35,942 bases of DNA from CAXTEJ01 sp964243295 (GCA_964243295.1 CAXTEJ010000034.1:1-35942); one strand, 5' to 3'. Shown: positions 23,769-31,830, counted from the first letter of the stretch. Numbers and translations: made by a program. Notes: generated by a model not told the origin, from the sequence alone.

Positions 23769-25088
23769 TCAGGCGAAGCGCGCGGTGACCGCCTCGCCGT
23801 GACCGGGCAGGTCCTCGGCCTCGGCGAAGGCGACGACGTGGCCGGCGACGTCGCGCAGGGCGGGCTCGTCGTACTCGACGACGTGGATGCCGCGCAGGAA
23901 CGACTGCACCGACAAGCCGCTGGAGTGGCAGGCGCAGCCGCCGGTGGGGAGCACGTGGTTCGACCCGGCGCAGTAGTCGCCGAGCGAGACCGGCGCGAAG
24001 GGGCCGACGAAGATCGCGCCCGCGTTGCGGATGCGCATGGCGCGGGCGCGGGCGTCGCGGGTGTGGATCTCGAGGTGCTCGGCGGCGTAGGCGTCGACGA
24101 CGTCCTGGCCGGCGTCCGCGGAGTCGACCAGCACGATGCCGGACTGCGGGCCACCGAGGGCGGTGGCCACGCGCTCGCCGTGCTTGGTCGCCGGCACCCG
24201 CTCGTGCAGCTGCGCCACGACGGCGTCGGCGAGCTCGGTCGAGTCGGTGACGAGCACCGAGGCGGCGTTGGGGTCGTGCTCGGCCTGGCTGATGAGGTCG
24301 GCCGCGACGTGCACCGGGTCGGCGCTGTCGTCGGCGAGGATCGCGATCTCGGTGGTGCCGGCCTCGGCGTCGATGCCGACGACGCCCTTGAGCAGCCGCT
24401 TGGCGGCCGCGACGTAGATGTTGCCCGGCCCGGTGACGAGGTCGGTCGGCTCGCACAGCCAGCCGGTGCCCGCCTCGTCGCGCACGCCGTAGGCGAACAT
24501 CGCGATGGCCTGCGCGCCGCCGACGGCGTAGACCTCCTCGACCCCGAGCAGCGCGCACGCGGCCAGGATCGTCGGGTGGGGCAGGCCGCCGAACTCGCGC
24601 TGCGGCGGGCTCGTCACCGCGATCGAGGGCACGCCCGCCGCCTGCGCCGGGACGACGTTCATGATGACGCTCGACGACAGCGGGGCCAGGCCGCCGGGCA
24701 CGTACAGGCCCACGCGGTCGACCGGCACCCACCGCTCGGTCACCGTGCCACCGGGGACGACCTGGGTCGTGACGTCGGTGCGGCGCTGGTCGGCGTGCAC
24801 CAGCTTGGCCCGGCGGGCCGACTCCTCCATCGCGGCGCGCACCTGCGGGTCGAGGACCTCGAGCGCGCTGGCCAGCGCCTGCGCCGGCACCCGGATCGAC
24901 TCGACGCGGACGCCGTCGAAGCGCTCGCCGAGGTCCTGCAGCGCCGCCAGGCCGCGGTGGCGGACGTCGTCGCACAGGGGCCGGACGGTCTCGACCGCCG
25001 CCTCCACGTCGAAGGCCGCGCGCGGCAGGGTCTCGCGCAGGGACCGGGCGTCGAGCACGCGGCCACGCAGGTCGATTCGGCTGATCAC
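23769..25088 (-). CDS. hisD: histidinol dehydrogenase
   Basis: 439 residues, the usual length. It performs the last two NAD-dependent oxidations from histidinol to histidine and is zinc-dependent. Typical motifs are VGLYVPGGLAPLSSSVIMN, EVYAVGGAQAIAMFAYG, VTGPGNIYVAAAK, ADLISQAEHDPNA, AGSNHVLPTGG and FLRGIHVVEY. The start is GTG 25088, with TATCCT six bases upstream and a GGAGGG between them that could serve either as leaderless spacer or as ribosome binding site. It is separated from the other his genes by two plus-strand genes, and is divergent from the GntR regulator. Confidence 0.96.
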   Translation of the reverse strand: MISRIDLRGRVLDARSLRETLPRAAFDVEAAVETVRPLCDDVRHRGLAALQDLGERFDGVRVESIRVPAQALASALEVLDPQVRAAMEESARRAKLVHADQRRTDVTTQVVPGGTVTERWVPVDRVGLYVPGGLAPLSSSVIMNVVPAQAAGVPSIAVTSPPQREFGGLPHPTILAACALLGVEEVYAVGGAQAIAMFAYGVRDEAGTGWLCEPTDLVTGPGNIYVAAAKRLLKGVVGIDAEAGTTEIAILADDSADPVHVAADLISQAEHDPNAASVLVTDSTELADAVVAQLHERVPATKHGERVATALGGPQSGIVLVDSADAGQDVVDAYAAEHLEIHTRDARARAMRIRNAGAIFVGPFAPVSLGDYCAGSNHVLPTGGCACHSSGLSVQSFLRGIHVVEYDEPALRDVAGHVVAFAEAEDLPGHGEAVTARFA

Positions 25089-25094
25089 CCCTCC

Positions 25095-25123
25095 AGGATA
25101 CGGAGGCCCCTCTGGTACACCAG
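25095..25123. promoter_or_regulatory. divergent hisD/gntR promoter region with inverted repeat
   Basis: The hisD -10 TATCCT (minus strand) covers 25095-25100. CTGGT-AC-ACCAG spans 25112-25123 and overlaps the TACACC element that lies six bases before the gntR GTG. Inverted repeats with GT...AC are typical GntR-family operators, so autoregulation of gntR is likely and hisD could be affected as well. Confidence 0.45.
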
Positions 25124-25127
25124 TCGC

Positions 25128-25523
25128 GTGACCAGCCCGGCCGATCCCCCGACGGCGCCGCCCGCCACCCTCCTCGTCCAGCTGGACGACGGCAGCGCGG
25201 TGCCGCCGTACGAGCAGGTGCGGGCGGGGCTGGCTGCCCGCATCGCCGAGGGGTCGCTCGCGCCGGGCACCCGGCTGCCGACGGTGCGGGGCCTCGCCGA
25301 CCAGCTCGGCCTCGCCAACCGCACCGTGGCCCGCGCCTACCGCGAGCTCGAGCAGGCGGGGCTGGTGCAGACGCTCGGGCGCGGCGGCACGGTCGTGGCC
25401 GACGGGGGTGACCCGGCGGTCGAGCGGGCCCGCCGCGCCGCGCAGCAGTACGTCGCCACCACCCGCGCGCTGGGCATCGGCGCCGACGACGCCCTCGCGC
25501 TCGTCCGCGCCCAGCTCGGGTGA
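25128..25523 (+). CDS. GntR-family regulator, YtrA type
   Basis: 131 residues. The winged-helix domain is clear: PPYEQVRAGLAARIAEGSLAPGTRLPTVRGLADQLGLANRTVARAYRELEQAGLVQTLGRGGTVVA (key parts: PPYEQVR, GTRLPTVRGLA, NRTVARAYREL). Only a short C-terminal helical tail follows, with no separate ligand domain, which defines the YtrA subgroup; such regulators usually control adjacent transporter genes. GTG 25128 follows an inverted repeat that overlaps its promoter. The stop overlaps the start of the FetB-like permease (GTGA), so regulator and transporter are co-expressed. Confidence 0.9.
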   Translation: MTSPADPPTAPPATLLVQLDDGSAVPPYEQVRAGLAARIAEGSLAPGTRLPTVRGLADQLGLANRTVARAYRELEQAGLVQTLGRGGTVVADGGDPAVERARRAAQQYVATTRALGIGADDALALVRAQLG

Positions 25524-26308
25524 GGTCCGTCGGCAGCGGCGACTCGCTCATCGACATCGGCTCGACCTCCCAGCAGGTCGCGCTCGTCGTCGTGGTGCTC
25601 GGCACCACCGCGCTCGCGGCGCTCGTCAACGTGGCGGGCGGCCTGGGCCACGCGACGGCGGTGCTGCGCGCGGGTGGCCGGGCCGTCGTCCAGCTGCTGC
25701 TCGTCGCGCTCGTCGTGGGCGCGGTGCTGGGCTCGCTGCCGCTGTCGTTCGCCTTCCTGGCGTTCATGTCGGTCGTGGCGAGCGCCACCGCGGCACGGCG
25801 GCTCACGCCCCGGCGCGAGGGCGCCCTCGCCGCGCTGCCCGTGCTGGGCGGCGCCGTGCCCGTGGTCGCGCTGCTGGTGGCGACGGGCCTGGTGCCGCTC
25901 GAGGGGACGGCCCTGGTGCCCGTCGGCGGCATCCTCGTCGGCGGTGCCATGACAGCGACGACCCTGGCCGGCCGCCGCGCGCTCGACGCCCTGCGCGGGC
26001 GCCGCGGCGAGTACGAGGCGGCCCTCGCCATCGGGCTGCTCCCCCGCGACGCCGCCCTGCTCGTCGCCCGCGAGGACGCCGGCCTCGCGCTCGTGCCCGG
26101 GCTCGACCAGACGCGCACCGTGGGCCTGGTCACGCTGCCCGGTGCGTTCGTCGGCATGCTGCTGGGCGGCGCGACGCCCGCCGAGGCCGCGGCGGTGCAG
26201 CTGGTCGTGCTCGTCTGCCTGCTGCTGGTGCAGGCGCTCGCGGTGGCGGCGGTGCTCGAGCTGGTGGCGCGTGACCTGATCGCCGTCCCGCCCCGCGAGG
26301 GTCGCTGA
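25520..26308 (+). CDS. FetB/UPF0014-like ABC transporter permease
   Basis: 262-residue membrane protein with about seven hydrophobic segments. It matches the UPF0014/FetB family (PF03649) through VPVGGILVGGAMTATTLAGRRALD, EAALAIGLLPRDAALL and PGLDQTRTVGLVTLPGAFVGMLLGGATP. FetB works with the ATPase FetA, linked in E. coli to iron export and oxidative-stress resistance. No FetA-type ATPase is adjacent; the nearest ATPase (27170) has its own ABC-2 permease. The GTG start lies in the stop of the YtrA-type regulator. The substrate is therefore unknown. Confidence 0.86.
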   Translation: MRSVGSGDSLIDIGSTSQQVALVVVVLGTTALAALVNVAGGLGHATAVLRAGGRAVVQLLLVALVVGAVLGSLPLSFAFLAFMSVVASATAARRLTPRREGALAALPVLGGAVPVVALLVATGLVPLEGTALVPVGGILVGGAMTATTLAGRRALDALRGRRGEYEAALAIGLLPRDAALLVAREDAGLALVPGLDQTRTVGLVTLPGAFVGMLLGGATPAEAAAVQLVVLVCLLLVQALAVAAVLELVARDLIAVPPREGR

Positions 26309-26350
26309 CCCGCTGCGCCCGGACCGCACGCGCGGCCACCGCCCCTCACC

Positions 26351-26356
26351 TACGCT
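26351..26356 (+). promoter_or_regulatory. -10 box of a leaderless promoter
   Basis: TACGCT followed by six bases and the ATG at 26363 of the LON-domain gene. Confidence 0.5.
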
Positions 26357-26362
26357 TCGACC

Positions 26363-27058
26363 ATGCCGACGCGCCTGCCGCTGTTCCCGCTGGGGACGGT
26401 GCTGGTGCCGGGCGAGCTGCTGCCGCTGCGGATCTTCGAGCCGCGCTACCGCAGCCTGCTCGCCGACCTGGTCGACAAGCGCGAGGCGGGCGGCACGCCG
26501 GCGTTCGGCGTCATCGCGATCCGGCAGGGGCTGGAGGTCGGCCGCGAGCGACTGCGCGCCCTGTACGGCGTGGGGTGCGTCGCCGAGGTGCTCGAGGTGC
26601 AGCCCGAGGCCGACGGCAGCAGCGACGTGCTGGCCGTGGGGCGCCAGCGGTTCCGGCTGCTCGACCTCGACCAGGACGCCGGCACGCCGTACCTCACCGG
26701 GCTCGTCGAGTGGTGCGAGGAGCCGGTGACACCGGTGCAGCCCGAGTTGGTGCAGCGGGTGCAGGACGCCTTCGACGCCTACTGCGCCCAGCTCGGCGTC
26801 ATCGTGACCGGCACCGACGGCGGCGCCTCGCAGGTGCTGGGCGGCACGGCCCGCGACGACCCGACGATGCTGTCCTACCTCGTGACGGGGTCGATGGTGC
26901 TGCACCTGCCCGAGCGCCAGGCGCTGCTCGCGGCCCCGGACGCCGGCAGCCGGCTGCGCGGCGCGCTGAAGCTGCTGCGCCGCGAGCTGACGCTGCTCGA
27001 GGTGGTGCCCTCGGTGCCGGCCCTCGACCTGGCGCAGGTCGTCCCGGACCCGCGCTGA
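26363..27058 (+). CDS. LON N-terminal (PUA-like) domain protein
   Basis: 231 residues corresponding to the substrate-binding N-domain of Lon protease (PF02190) without any ATPase or protease part. It begins LPLFPLGTVLVPGELLPLRIFEPRYRSLL, continues with GTPAFGVIAIRQG and GVGCVAEVLEVQPEADGSSDVLAVGRQRFRLL, and ends in a helical region (DDPTMLSYLVTGSMVLHLPERQALLAAP). Stand-alone copies are widespread in bacteria; they may be adaptors or binding proteins, but no role is established. A leaderless -10 box supports ATG 26363. It is single-gene, 54 bases downstream of the FetB-like permease. Confidence 0.92.
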   Translation: MPTRLPLFPLGTVLVPGELLPLRIFEPRYRSLLADLVDKREAGGTPAFGVIAIRQGLEVGRERLRALYGVGCVAEVLEVQPEADGSSDVLAVGRQRFRLLDLDQDAGTPYLTGLVEWCEEPVTPVQPELVQRVQDAFDAYCAQLGVIVTGTDGGASQVLGGTARDDPTMLSYLVTGSMVLHLPERQALLAAPDAGSRLRGALKLLRRELTLLEVVPSVPALDLAQVVPDPR

Positions 27059-27169
27059 CGCCACGTGTCCTGGCGGTTGCCGACCGTTCACCCGACACGG
27101 CCGAAAGGTGCTGTCCTGCGTCGGCCCGCTGCCGGTAGCGTGCGCGCCACACCGTGACCAGGGGGCGAC

Positions 27170-28078
27170 GTGATCGAGGTCCAGGGACTGACCAAGCGCT
27201 ACGGCGACTACGTGGCCGTCGACGACGTGAGCTTTCGGGCCGAGCCCGGCCAGGTGACCGGGTTCCTCGGGCCCAACGGCGCCGGCAAGTCGACGACCAT
27301 GCGGATGATGGTGGGGCTGACCCCGCCGACGTCCGGGACGGCGACCGTGATGGGCCGGCCTTATCGCGACCTGCCCAACCCGGGCCGCCGGGTCGGCGTC
27401 CTGCTCGACGCCTCCGCCCAGCACAACGGCCGCACCGGCCGCGAGGTGCTGACCCTCGGGGCGATCCTGATGGGGATCCCCGAGGGCCGGGTCGACGAGA
27501 TGCTCGACCTGGTCGGGCTCGAGCCGTCGGAGGCCAAGCGCCGGCTCGGCGACTACTCGCTGGGCATGCGGCAACGGCTCGGCATCGCCCACGCCCTGCT
27601 CGGTGACCCGCAGGTGCTGGTGCTCGACGAGCCGGCCAACGGCCTCGACCCCGCGGGCATCCGGTGGATGCGCGGGCTGCTGCGCCACTTCGCCGACCGA
27701 GGGGGCACCGTGCTGCTGTCGTCGCACCTGCTGCACGAGGTCGAGGTCATCGCCGACGAGCTGATCGTCATCGGCCGCGGTCGCATCGTGGCCCAGGGCA
27801 CCAAGGAGTCGCTGCTCGCCTCCGACTCCGTGCAGGTGCGCGGGCTCGACCACGCCGCGCTCGCCGACGCCCTCACCGGCGCCGGCATCGAGTACACCCG
27901 CACCGCCACCGGTGCGTTCACGACCACGCGCAGCGCCGAGGACGTCGGCCGGGCAGCGGCCGCGGCGGGCGTCGTGCTCGTCGAGCTGCGAGCGGCTGAC
28001 GGCGCGGGCCTCGAAGAGATGTTCTTGTCCCTGACCGCAGACGACGCGCGCGAGAGCGTGAGCGAGGTGCCGGCATGA
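27170..28078 (+). CDS. ABC-2 type transporter ATP-binding protein
   Basis: 302 residues. Walker A is GPNGAGKST, the signature is the SLGMRQRLG variant common in this exporter group, Walker B is VLVLDEPANGLDP, and the H-loop is LLSSHLLHEVEV. About 80 C-terminal residues (VQVRGLDHAALADALTGAGIEYTRT...) form the accessory domain typical of multidrug or lantibiotic-type exporters. The GTG at 27170 has GGGGG at 27161-27165. TAGCGT (27136-27141) is a candidate -10. The stop overlaps the membrane partner gene by four bases. Substrate unknown; export or membrane homeostasis is likely. Confidence 0.92.
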   Translation: MIEVQGLTKRYGDYVAVDDVSFRAEPGQVTGFLGPNGAGKSTTMRMMVGLTPPTSGTATVMGRPYRDLPNPGRRVGVLLDASAQHNGRTGREVLTLGAILMGIPEGRVDEMLDLVGLEPSEAKRRLGDYSLGMRQRLGIAHALLGDPQVLVLDEPANGLDPAGIRWMRGLLRHFADRGGTVLLSSHLLHEVEVIADELIVIGRGRIVAQGTKESLLASDSVQVRGLDHAALADALTGAGIEYTRTATGAFTTTRSAEDVGRAAAAAGVVLVELRAADGAGLEEMFLSLTADDARESVSEVPA

Positions 28079-28875
28079 GCACGGTCCAGCAGGTTCCCGC
28101 CAACAGATCACTCGAGCCCGCCGACGGCGTCACCGCCGTGCCGATGAGCCGGCTGCTGCGCGTCGAGCTGCGCAAGCTCGTCGACACCCGGTCGGGACGG
28201 TGGCTGCTCATCGTCATCGCGCTGCTGACAGCCGCCGTCGTCACGATCACGGTGTTCGCGGCGGAGCCGCCGGACCTCACCTTCGAGAACTTCACGCTCG
28301 CCGCCGGCGTGCCGCAGGGCATCCTGCTGCCCATCCTCGGCATCCTCACCGTGACCAGCGAGTGGGGGCAGCGTACCGGGCTGGTGACCTTCACCCTCGA
28401 GCCCCACCGCAGCCGGGTGGTCGTGGCCAAGCTGCTCGCGGTCGTGCTGCTGGGGCTCGCGGCCCTCGTCATCGCGCTGGTCCTCGCCGCCATCGGCAAC
28501 GTCCTCGGGGCGGCGCTGCAGGACGGCGACGGCAGCTGGGCGCTCGGCGCCTCGGGGCTGCGCGACCTGCTGGTGCTGCAGCTGCTCGGCGTGATCCAGG
28601 GGCTGGCCTACGGCATGCTCATCATGAACAGCGCCGGCGCCATCGTGACCTACTTCGCCCTGCCGACCGTGTGGGGGTTCCTGACCGCCACGGTGGGCTT
28701 CTTCCGCCGGCTGGGCGAGTGGATCGACCCCAACACCACCCAGACTCCCCTGCAGACTCACGAGATGACCGGCGACGCGTGGGGACGGCTCGCCGCCTCG
28801 ACCCTCGTGTGGATCGTGATCCCGCTGGTGCTCGGGTGGATCCGGCTGCTGCGACGCGAGCTGAAGAGCGCCTGA
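28075..28875 (+). CDS. ABC-2 type transporter permease
   Basis: 266 residues with about six membrane helices: WLLIVIALLTAAVVTITVFA, GILLPILGILTVTSEW, VVAKLLAVVLLGLAALVIALVLAAIG, the stretch LVLQLLGVIQGLAYGMLIM, and a final helix near LVWIVIPLVLGWIRLL. The cytoplasmic N-terminus holds the conserved VPMSRLLRVELRKLVDTRSGRW, and the SEWGQRTGLVTFTLEPHRSRV segment is typical of ABC-2 permeases acting with the preceding ATPase. The ATG overlaps the ATPase stop (ATGA). No substrate can be inferred. Confidence 0.9.
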   Translation: MSTVQQVPANRSLEPADGVTAVPMSRLLRVELRKLVDTRSGRWLLIVIALLTAAVVTITVFAAEPPDLTFENFTLAAGVPQGILLPILGILTVTSEWGQRTGLVTFTLEPHRSRVVVAKLLAVVLLGLAALVIALVLAAIGNVLGAALQDGDGSWALGASGLRDLLVLQLLGVIQGLAYGMLIMNSAGAIVTYFALPTVWGFLTATVGFFRRLGEWIDPNTTQTPLQTHEMTGDAWGRLAASTLVWIVIPLVLGWIRLLRRELKSA

Positions 28876-28927
28876 GGACCCGGCGCCTGCCGCGCCGGTG
28901 GGACACGCCGCAATCGAACGCCCGTCG

Positions 28928-28933
28928 TATTGT
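28928..28933 (+). promoter_or_regulatory. -10 box of a leaderless promoter before the mini-ORF chain
   Basis: TATTGT, six bases before ATG 28940. That ATG opens a four-codon frame (MLAR, TGA at 28952-28954) whose stop lies in the first 17-bp repeat. No strong -35 is visible. Confidence 0.45.
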
Positions 28934-28950
28934 CGTGCCATGCTGGCGAG

Positions 28951-29035
28951 GTGACGGGCAGCGAGCGGTGACGGGCAGCCAGTGGTGACGGGCGGCGAGC
29001 AGTGACCGGCGGCGAGCGGTGACCGGCGGCATGCA
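28951..29035 (+). repeat. five 17-bp tandem repeats forming a chain of overlapping mini-ORFs
   Basis: Units start at 28951, 28968, 28985, 29002 and 29019; the first is gtgacgggcagcgagcg. Each unit opens with GTGA. Starting at each GTG the frame is seven codons long including TGA, and that TGA falls in the GTGA of the next unit. The encoded peptides are VTGSER, VTGSQW, VTGGEQ and VTGGER. ATG 28940 (MLAR) feeds the first GTGA, and the fifth GTG (29019) opens the 117-residue gene with VTGGMHG. The repeats therefore are copies of that gene's own start region. Confidence 0.9.
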
Positions 29036-29372
29036 CGGCCGGCGCGGGCTGACCCTCGCCGAGCGCAGCGCGCTGCCGGGGTCGACAGCCCACATCGGGC
29101 CGCCGCCTGCCGAGTCGCCGACGTCCGGTCGGGCGCCCGGTCCCCCGCCCGCTGAGACCGAGCCGGCCCATGCGCAGGCGCGCGCGGCCTCGCGCCACTG
29201 CTGGGTCAGCGACCTGCCCGGGCTGGGCGGGCGCTGGCCCGGAGTGCTGCTGGAGTGGCGGTGCGATCCCGCCCGTCACTGGTCGGGTCGGGTCGCCTAC
29301 GCCGTCACCGGCGACGGCCGCACCGTGCTCGTCGAGGAGTGGGTGGGCGCCGAGCACCTCGAGCCGGCCTGA
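29019..29372 (+). CDS. hypothetical protein with repeat-built translational leader
   Basis: 117 residues, not recognised. The first 60 residues are Pro/Ala/Arg-rich and low in complexity. The C-terminal part is more protein-like (ASRHCWVSDLPGLGGRWPGVLLEWRCDP, then GRVAYAVTGDGRTVLVEEWVGAEHLEPA), with two Cys and several Trp. There is no membrane segment. GTG 29019 lies in the fifth of five 17-bp repeats and is reached by a series of stop/start overlaps; ATG 29031, in the same frame, is an alternative start. No Shine-Dalgarno sequence is seen for either. It is downstream of the ABC-2 exporter and convergent with the DUF2567-like gene. Confidence 0.62.
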   Translation: MTGGMHGRRGLTLAERSALPGSTAHIGPPPAESPTSGRAPGPPPAETEPAHAQARAASRHCWVSDLPGLGGRWPGVLLEWRCDPARHWSGRVAYAVTGDGRTVLVEEWVGAEHLEPA

Positions 29373-29483
29373 TCGGCTGGTGCGACCCGTCGGGACGGCG
29401 ATCCTCGCGTCGCCTGCTCGCCACCACGATCCTGCGGCGCAGAAGTCCTCGCGTGGGACGGTGCCCGGTGAGTGGCGGTGGCG

Positions 29484-30170
29484 TCAGCCGCGCGGTAGGC
29501 CGTCGTCCGCGGCGGAGCCGTTGCGTCGCACGGATCCGTCGCCGTCAGGACCGCTGTCGCCCTGGCCGGCGGGAGCAGTCGCGGCGTCTGCGGCCGGGCG
29601 GTCGTCGTCGTCGCCTGCGCTCACGCCGTGGTCGGTGCTGGGCCCGCCGTTCCCGGTGCGGGAGAACAGCGCCGACAGCGCGCGGGTGACGGCGAACAGC
29701 AGCGGGCCGACGAGCAGGGCACCGTAGGCGTGCAGCTGCAACGGGGTGATCGGGTGGGTGGCGCCGTCGCGCACCTGCGCGGCGAGCGAGGAGGGGCCGA
29801 GCAGCGAGCCGGTCGCCCAGGTGAGGAGCGAGACGACCAGGGCGGCGGGCGGTCCGAGCAGCAGCACCGCCGGGTCGTGACCGCGCCGCCGGGCGACCAG
29901 CACCGCGGCGGCGACGACACCGGCGGCGCCGGTCACGACGCTGAACCAGCCGTCCTGCGAGACCTGCAGCTCCTGGTGGCCGGTGAGGAGCACCTGACCG
30001 GCCTGGACGTCGGCGCGGGCCAGGGGCGCGAGCCACCACCAGAGCAGGCCCAGCAGCACTCCGAGCACCAGCAGCGCGAGCGAGCCGAGAAGCGCGCTCG
30101 CCAGGCCCGACCCGCCAGGCGCAGGGCTGCGGCGGCGGGTCGGGGCGGAGACGGTCGTGGTGCTGCTCAC
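29484..30170 (-). CDS. DUF2567-like four-helix membrane protein
   Basis: 228 residues. Four membrane helices are predicted by eye: ALLGSLALLVLGVLLGLLWWWLAPLA, FSVVTGAAGVVAAAVLVA, AVLLLGPPAALVVSLLTWATGSLL and LHAYGALLVGPLLFAVTRALSALF. The hydrophilic C-terminus is rich in Asp/Gly. The GLLWWWLAP motif and topology resemble actinobacterial DUF2567 proteins of unknown function. The start is GTG 30170, 34 bases after the DUF3352 gene stop, so it is probably the second gene of that unit. Confidence 0.72.
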   Translation of the reverse strand: MSSTTTVSAPTRRRSPAPGGSGLASALLGSLALLVLGVLLGLLWWWLAPLARADVQAGQVLLTGHQELQVSQDGWFSVVTGAAGVVAAAVLVARRRGHDPAVLLLGPPAALVVSLLTWATGSLLGPSSLAAQVRDGATHPITPLQLHAYGALLVGPLLFAVTRALSALFSRTGNGGPSTDHGVSAGDDDDRPAADAATAPAGQGDSGPDGDGSVRRNGSAADDGLPRG

Positions 30171-30204
30171 CGAGACATCATCGCTGCTCGGTGGGGCAGA
30201 CCGC

Positions 30205-31743
30205 TCAGCGCGTCGTCAGGCGGATGGTGAAGGTGCTCGCCGAGCCGTCGCGACCGGCCGACATGCCGAACGCCTGCAGCGGCTTGACGTTGTCGTCGGC
30301 GGTCATCGCCCCCTGCTCGCTCAGCTGGTCGACGAGCGTGGCGATGTTGACGTAGACGACCTGCTGGGCGTCCTTGGCGCCGGGCACCGCAGCCGTGAAC
30401 ACCGAGTCCTCGCCGAGACCGGAGCCGCCGGCGACGCTGTCGGCGTAGGCCTGGGTGGAGGCGACCACGGTGTCGGTGCCGGCCTTGGCCGAGCCGAGCG
30501 TCAGAGCGCCATCGGCCGCCCTGGTCGCGGCGCCGACGAGCTTGGCGACGCTGGCGTCGTCACCGCTCACGCGCAGCGCCACCTTGGGGGCGCCGTCGGC
30601 CATGCCGCCGTAGGCGATGACCGCGCGCTTGCCCAGCGCCTTCTCGACGTCGCCGGGGATCGTGATGCCGAGCTGCTGCTGGAGGGTCGTCAGCTGCTCC
30701 TGGATCTGGTCGGCGCTGCCGGTGGCTGCGAGGCTGGTCTGCAGCTGCTTCCAGGCCGTCGCGACCAGCTGGTCGGCGCCGGCCGTGCCGGCTGCGACGA
30801 CGGTGTCGGCGGGCAGCTCGCCCACGCCGCTGGTGCCGGTGATCTTCGGGGCGTCGGCGCCCTCGACGCGGCCGGCGAGCTCGAGGTCGTCGCCGTCGAA
30901 GCGCAGGCTCATGGCGTAGCGGCCCTTGAGCTGGGCGGCCTGCAGCCCGCTGCTGCCCACGCTGCCGGCGGCCGAGCTGCGCAGCGCGCTCTCGATCGCG
31001 GGGACCGCGCTCTTGGCCTTCGCGAGGTCGACCCAGGCGGTGGCGATGCCCTCGCCGCCGAGGGCCGAGACGTCACCGCCGAAGGTCTTGTCGTCGGCGA
31101 TCGAGGACTTCTCGGCGGCGGTGACAGCCGCCTTGGCCGCGGCGGCGTCCTGCGCGCAGACCGCGAAGTCGTCGGACACCGAGCACTGGGCCTGGCCGCT
31201 GGTGACCTTGGTCAGCCCGGCGCGGGCCTTGTCGGCGTCGGTCACCGACAGCACGACGACGGGCACGGGGTCTGCCTCGGCCGTCGCGCCCGGCACCACG
31301 GCGATGGCACCGCGCTTGCCCAGCCATGGCTCGACGTCGGTCTTCCAGTCGCCCGTGAGCTGCCCGTCCTTGGCGAGCGCCTCGAACAGCGCCTGGCGCG
31401 GGTCGTCACTCGAGCCGAGCTGACGCTCGGCGTCGGGGAACTTGCGGGCGAAGCGCAGCGCGCCGACCTTCTGGCCGGCCGAGGGGTCGAGGTCGATCTT
31501 GACGACGGCGAACGCGGACGACGGGATGGCCTCCTCGGGCGTGGCTCCCCCGCCGCCCACGGCTCCGACCGCGTACGTGACGCCGCCGCCGACTAGCAGC
31601 ACAGCGAGCAGCCCGCCGCCCGCGACGAGGCTGCGGCGGCGTCCTCGGCCGGGCTGCTGCGCCGGCACGTCAGAGCTGCCGCCGAGCTCGACGACCTCCG
31701 CGTCGTGCTGGTGCGCTGCCGGGTCCTGCGGCGTGCTGGTCAT
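30205..31743 (-). CDS. DUF3352 domain protein, membrane-anchored
   Basis: 512 residues. A cytoplasmic Gln/Pro-rich N-terminus of about 35 residues and a basic GRGRRRS stretch precede one membrane helix (SLVAGGGLLAVLLVGGGVTYAVGAVGG); a large extracellular domain follows. IPSSAFAVVKIDLDPSAGQKVGALRFARKFPDA and DDPRQALFEALAKD...WLGKRGAIAVVP are typical of DUF3352 proteins, which are common in actinomycetes and have no known function. ATG 31743 has GGGGGAG five bases upstream, and was preferred to longer frames starting at 31890. The domain contains only two close cysteines (QCSVSDDFAVCAQ), a possible disulfide. It is followed by the DUF2567-like gene. Confidence 0.86.
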   Translation of the reverse strand: MTSTPQDPAAHQHDAEVVELGGSSDVPAQQPGRGRRRSLVAGGGLLAVLLVGGGVTYAVGAVGGGGATPEEAIPSSAFAVVKIDLDPSAGQKVGALRFARKFPDAERQLGSSDDPRQALFEALAKDGQLTGDWKTDVEPWLGKRGAIAVVPGATAEADPVPVVVLSVTDADKARAGLTKVTSGQAQCSVSDDFAVCAQDAAAAKAAVTAAEKSSIADDKTFGGDVSALGGEGIATAWVDLAKAKSAVPAIESALRSSAAGSVGSSGLQAAQLKGRYAMSLRFDGDDLELAGRVEGADAPKITGTSGVGELPADTVVAAGTAGADQLVATAWKQLQTSLAATGSADQIQEQLTTLQQQLGITIPGDVEKALGKRAVIAYGGMADGAPKVALRVSGDDASVAKLVGAATRAADGALTLGSAKAGTDTVVASTQAYADSVAGGSGLGEDSVFTAAVPGAKDAQQVVYVNIATLVDQLSEQGAMTADDNVKPLQAFGMSAGRDGSASTFTIRLTTR

Positions 31744-31824
31744 GCGTCTCCCCCTGGCTGGTGGCACGAGCTGGTGGCGCGGGCAGCGGAGCTGACTCGT
31801 GCGTCCCCGGCCCCGCGCCTCGTC

Positions 31825-31830
31825 ATCGTA
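31825..31830 (-). promoter_or_regulatory. candidate -10 box upstream of the DUF3352 gene
   Basis: TACGAT on the minus strand, in the 189-base gap after dnaE, which holds no other gene. It would give a leader of roughly 75 bases before ATG 31743. The -35 is not convincing. Confidence 0.35.

Noticed and set aside
23491..28111. Long minus-strand frames opposite the GntR, FetB-like, LON-domain and ABC transporter genes
   Set aside because: Low-complexity shadow composition without motifs; the plus-strand genes here have clear families and proper starts.
28951..29035. 17-bp repeats as a CRISPR array or as a frame-switching phase-variation tract
   Set aside because: There are no spacers and no cas genes. 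Changing copy number would not switch the downstream frame on or off, because each unit restarts translation at its own GTG and ends at its own TGA.
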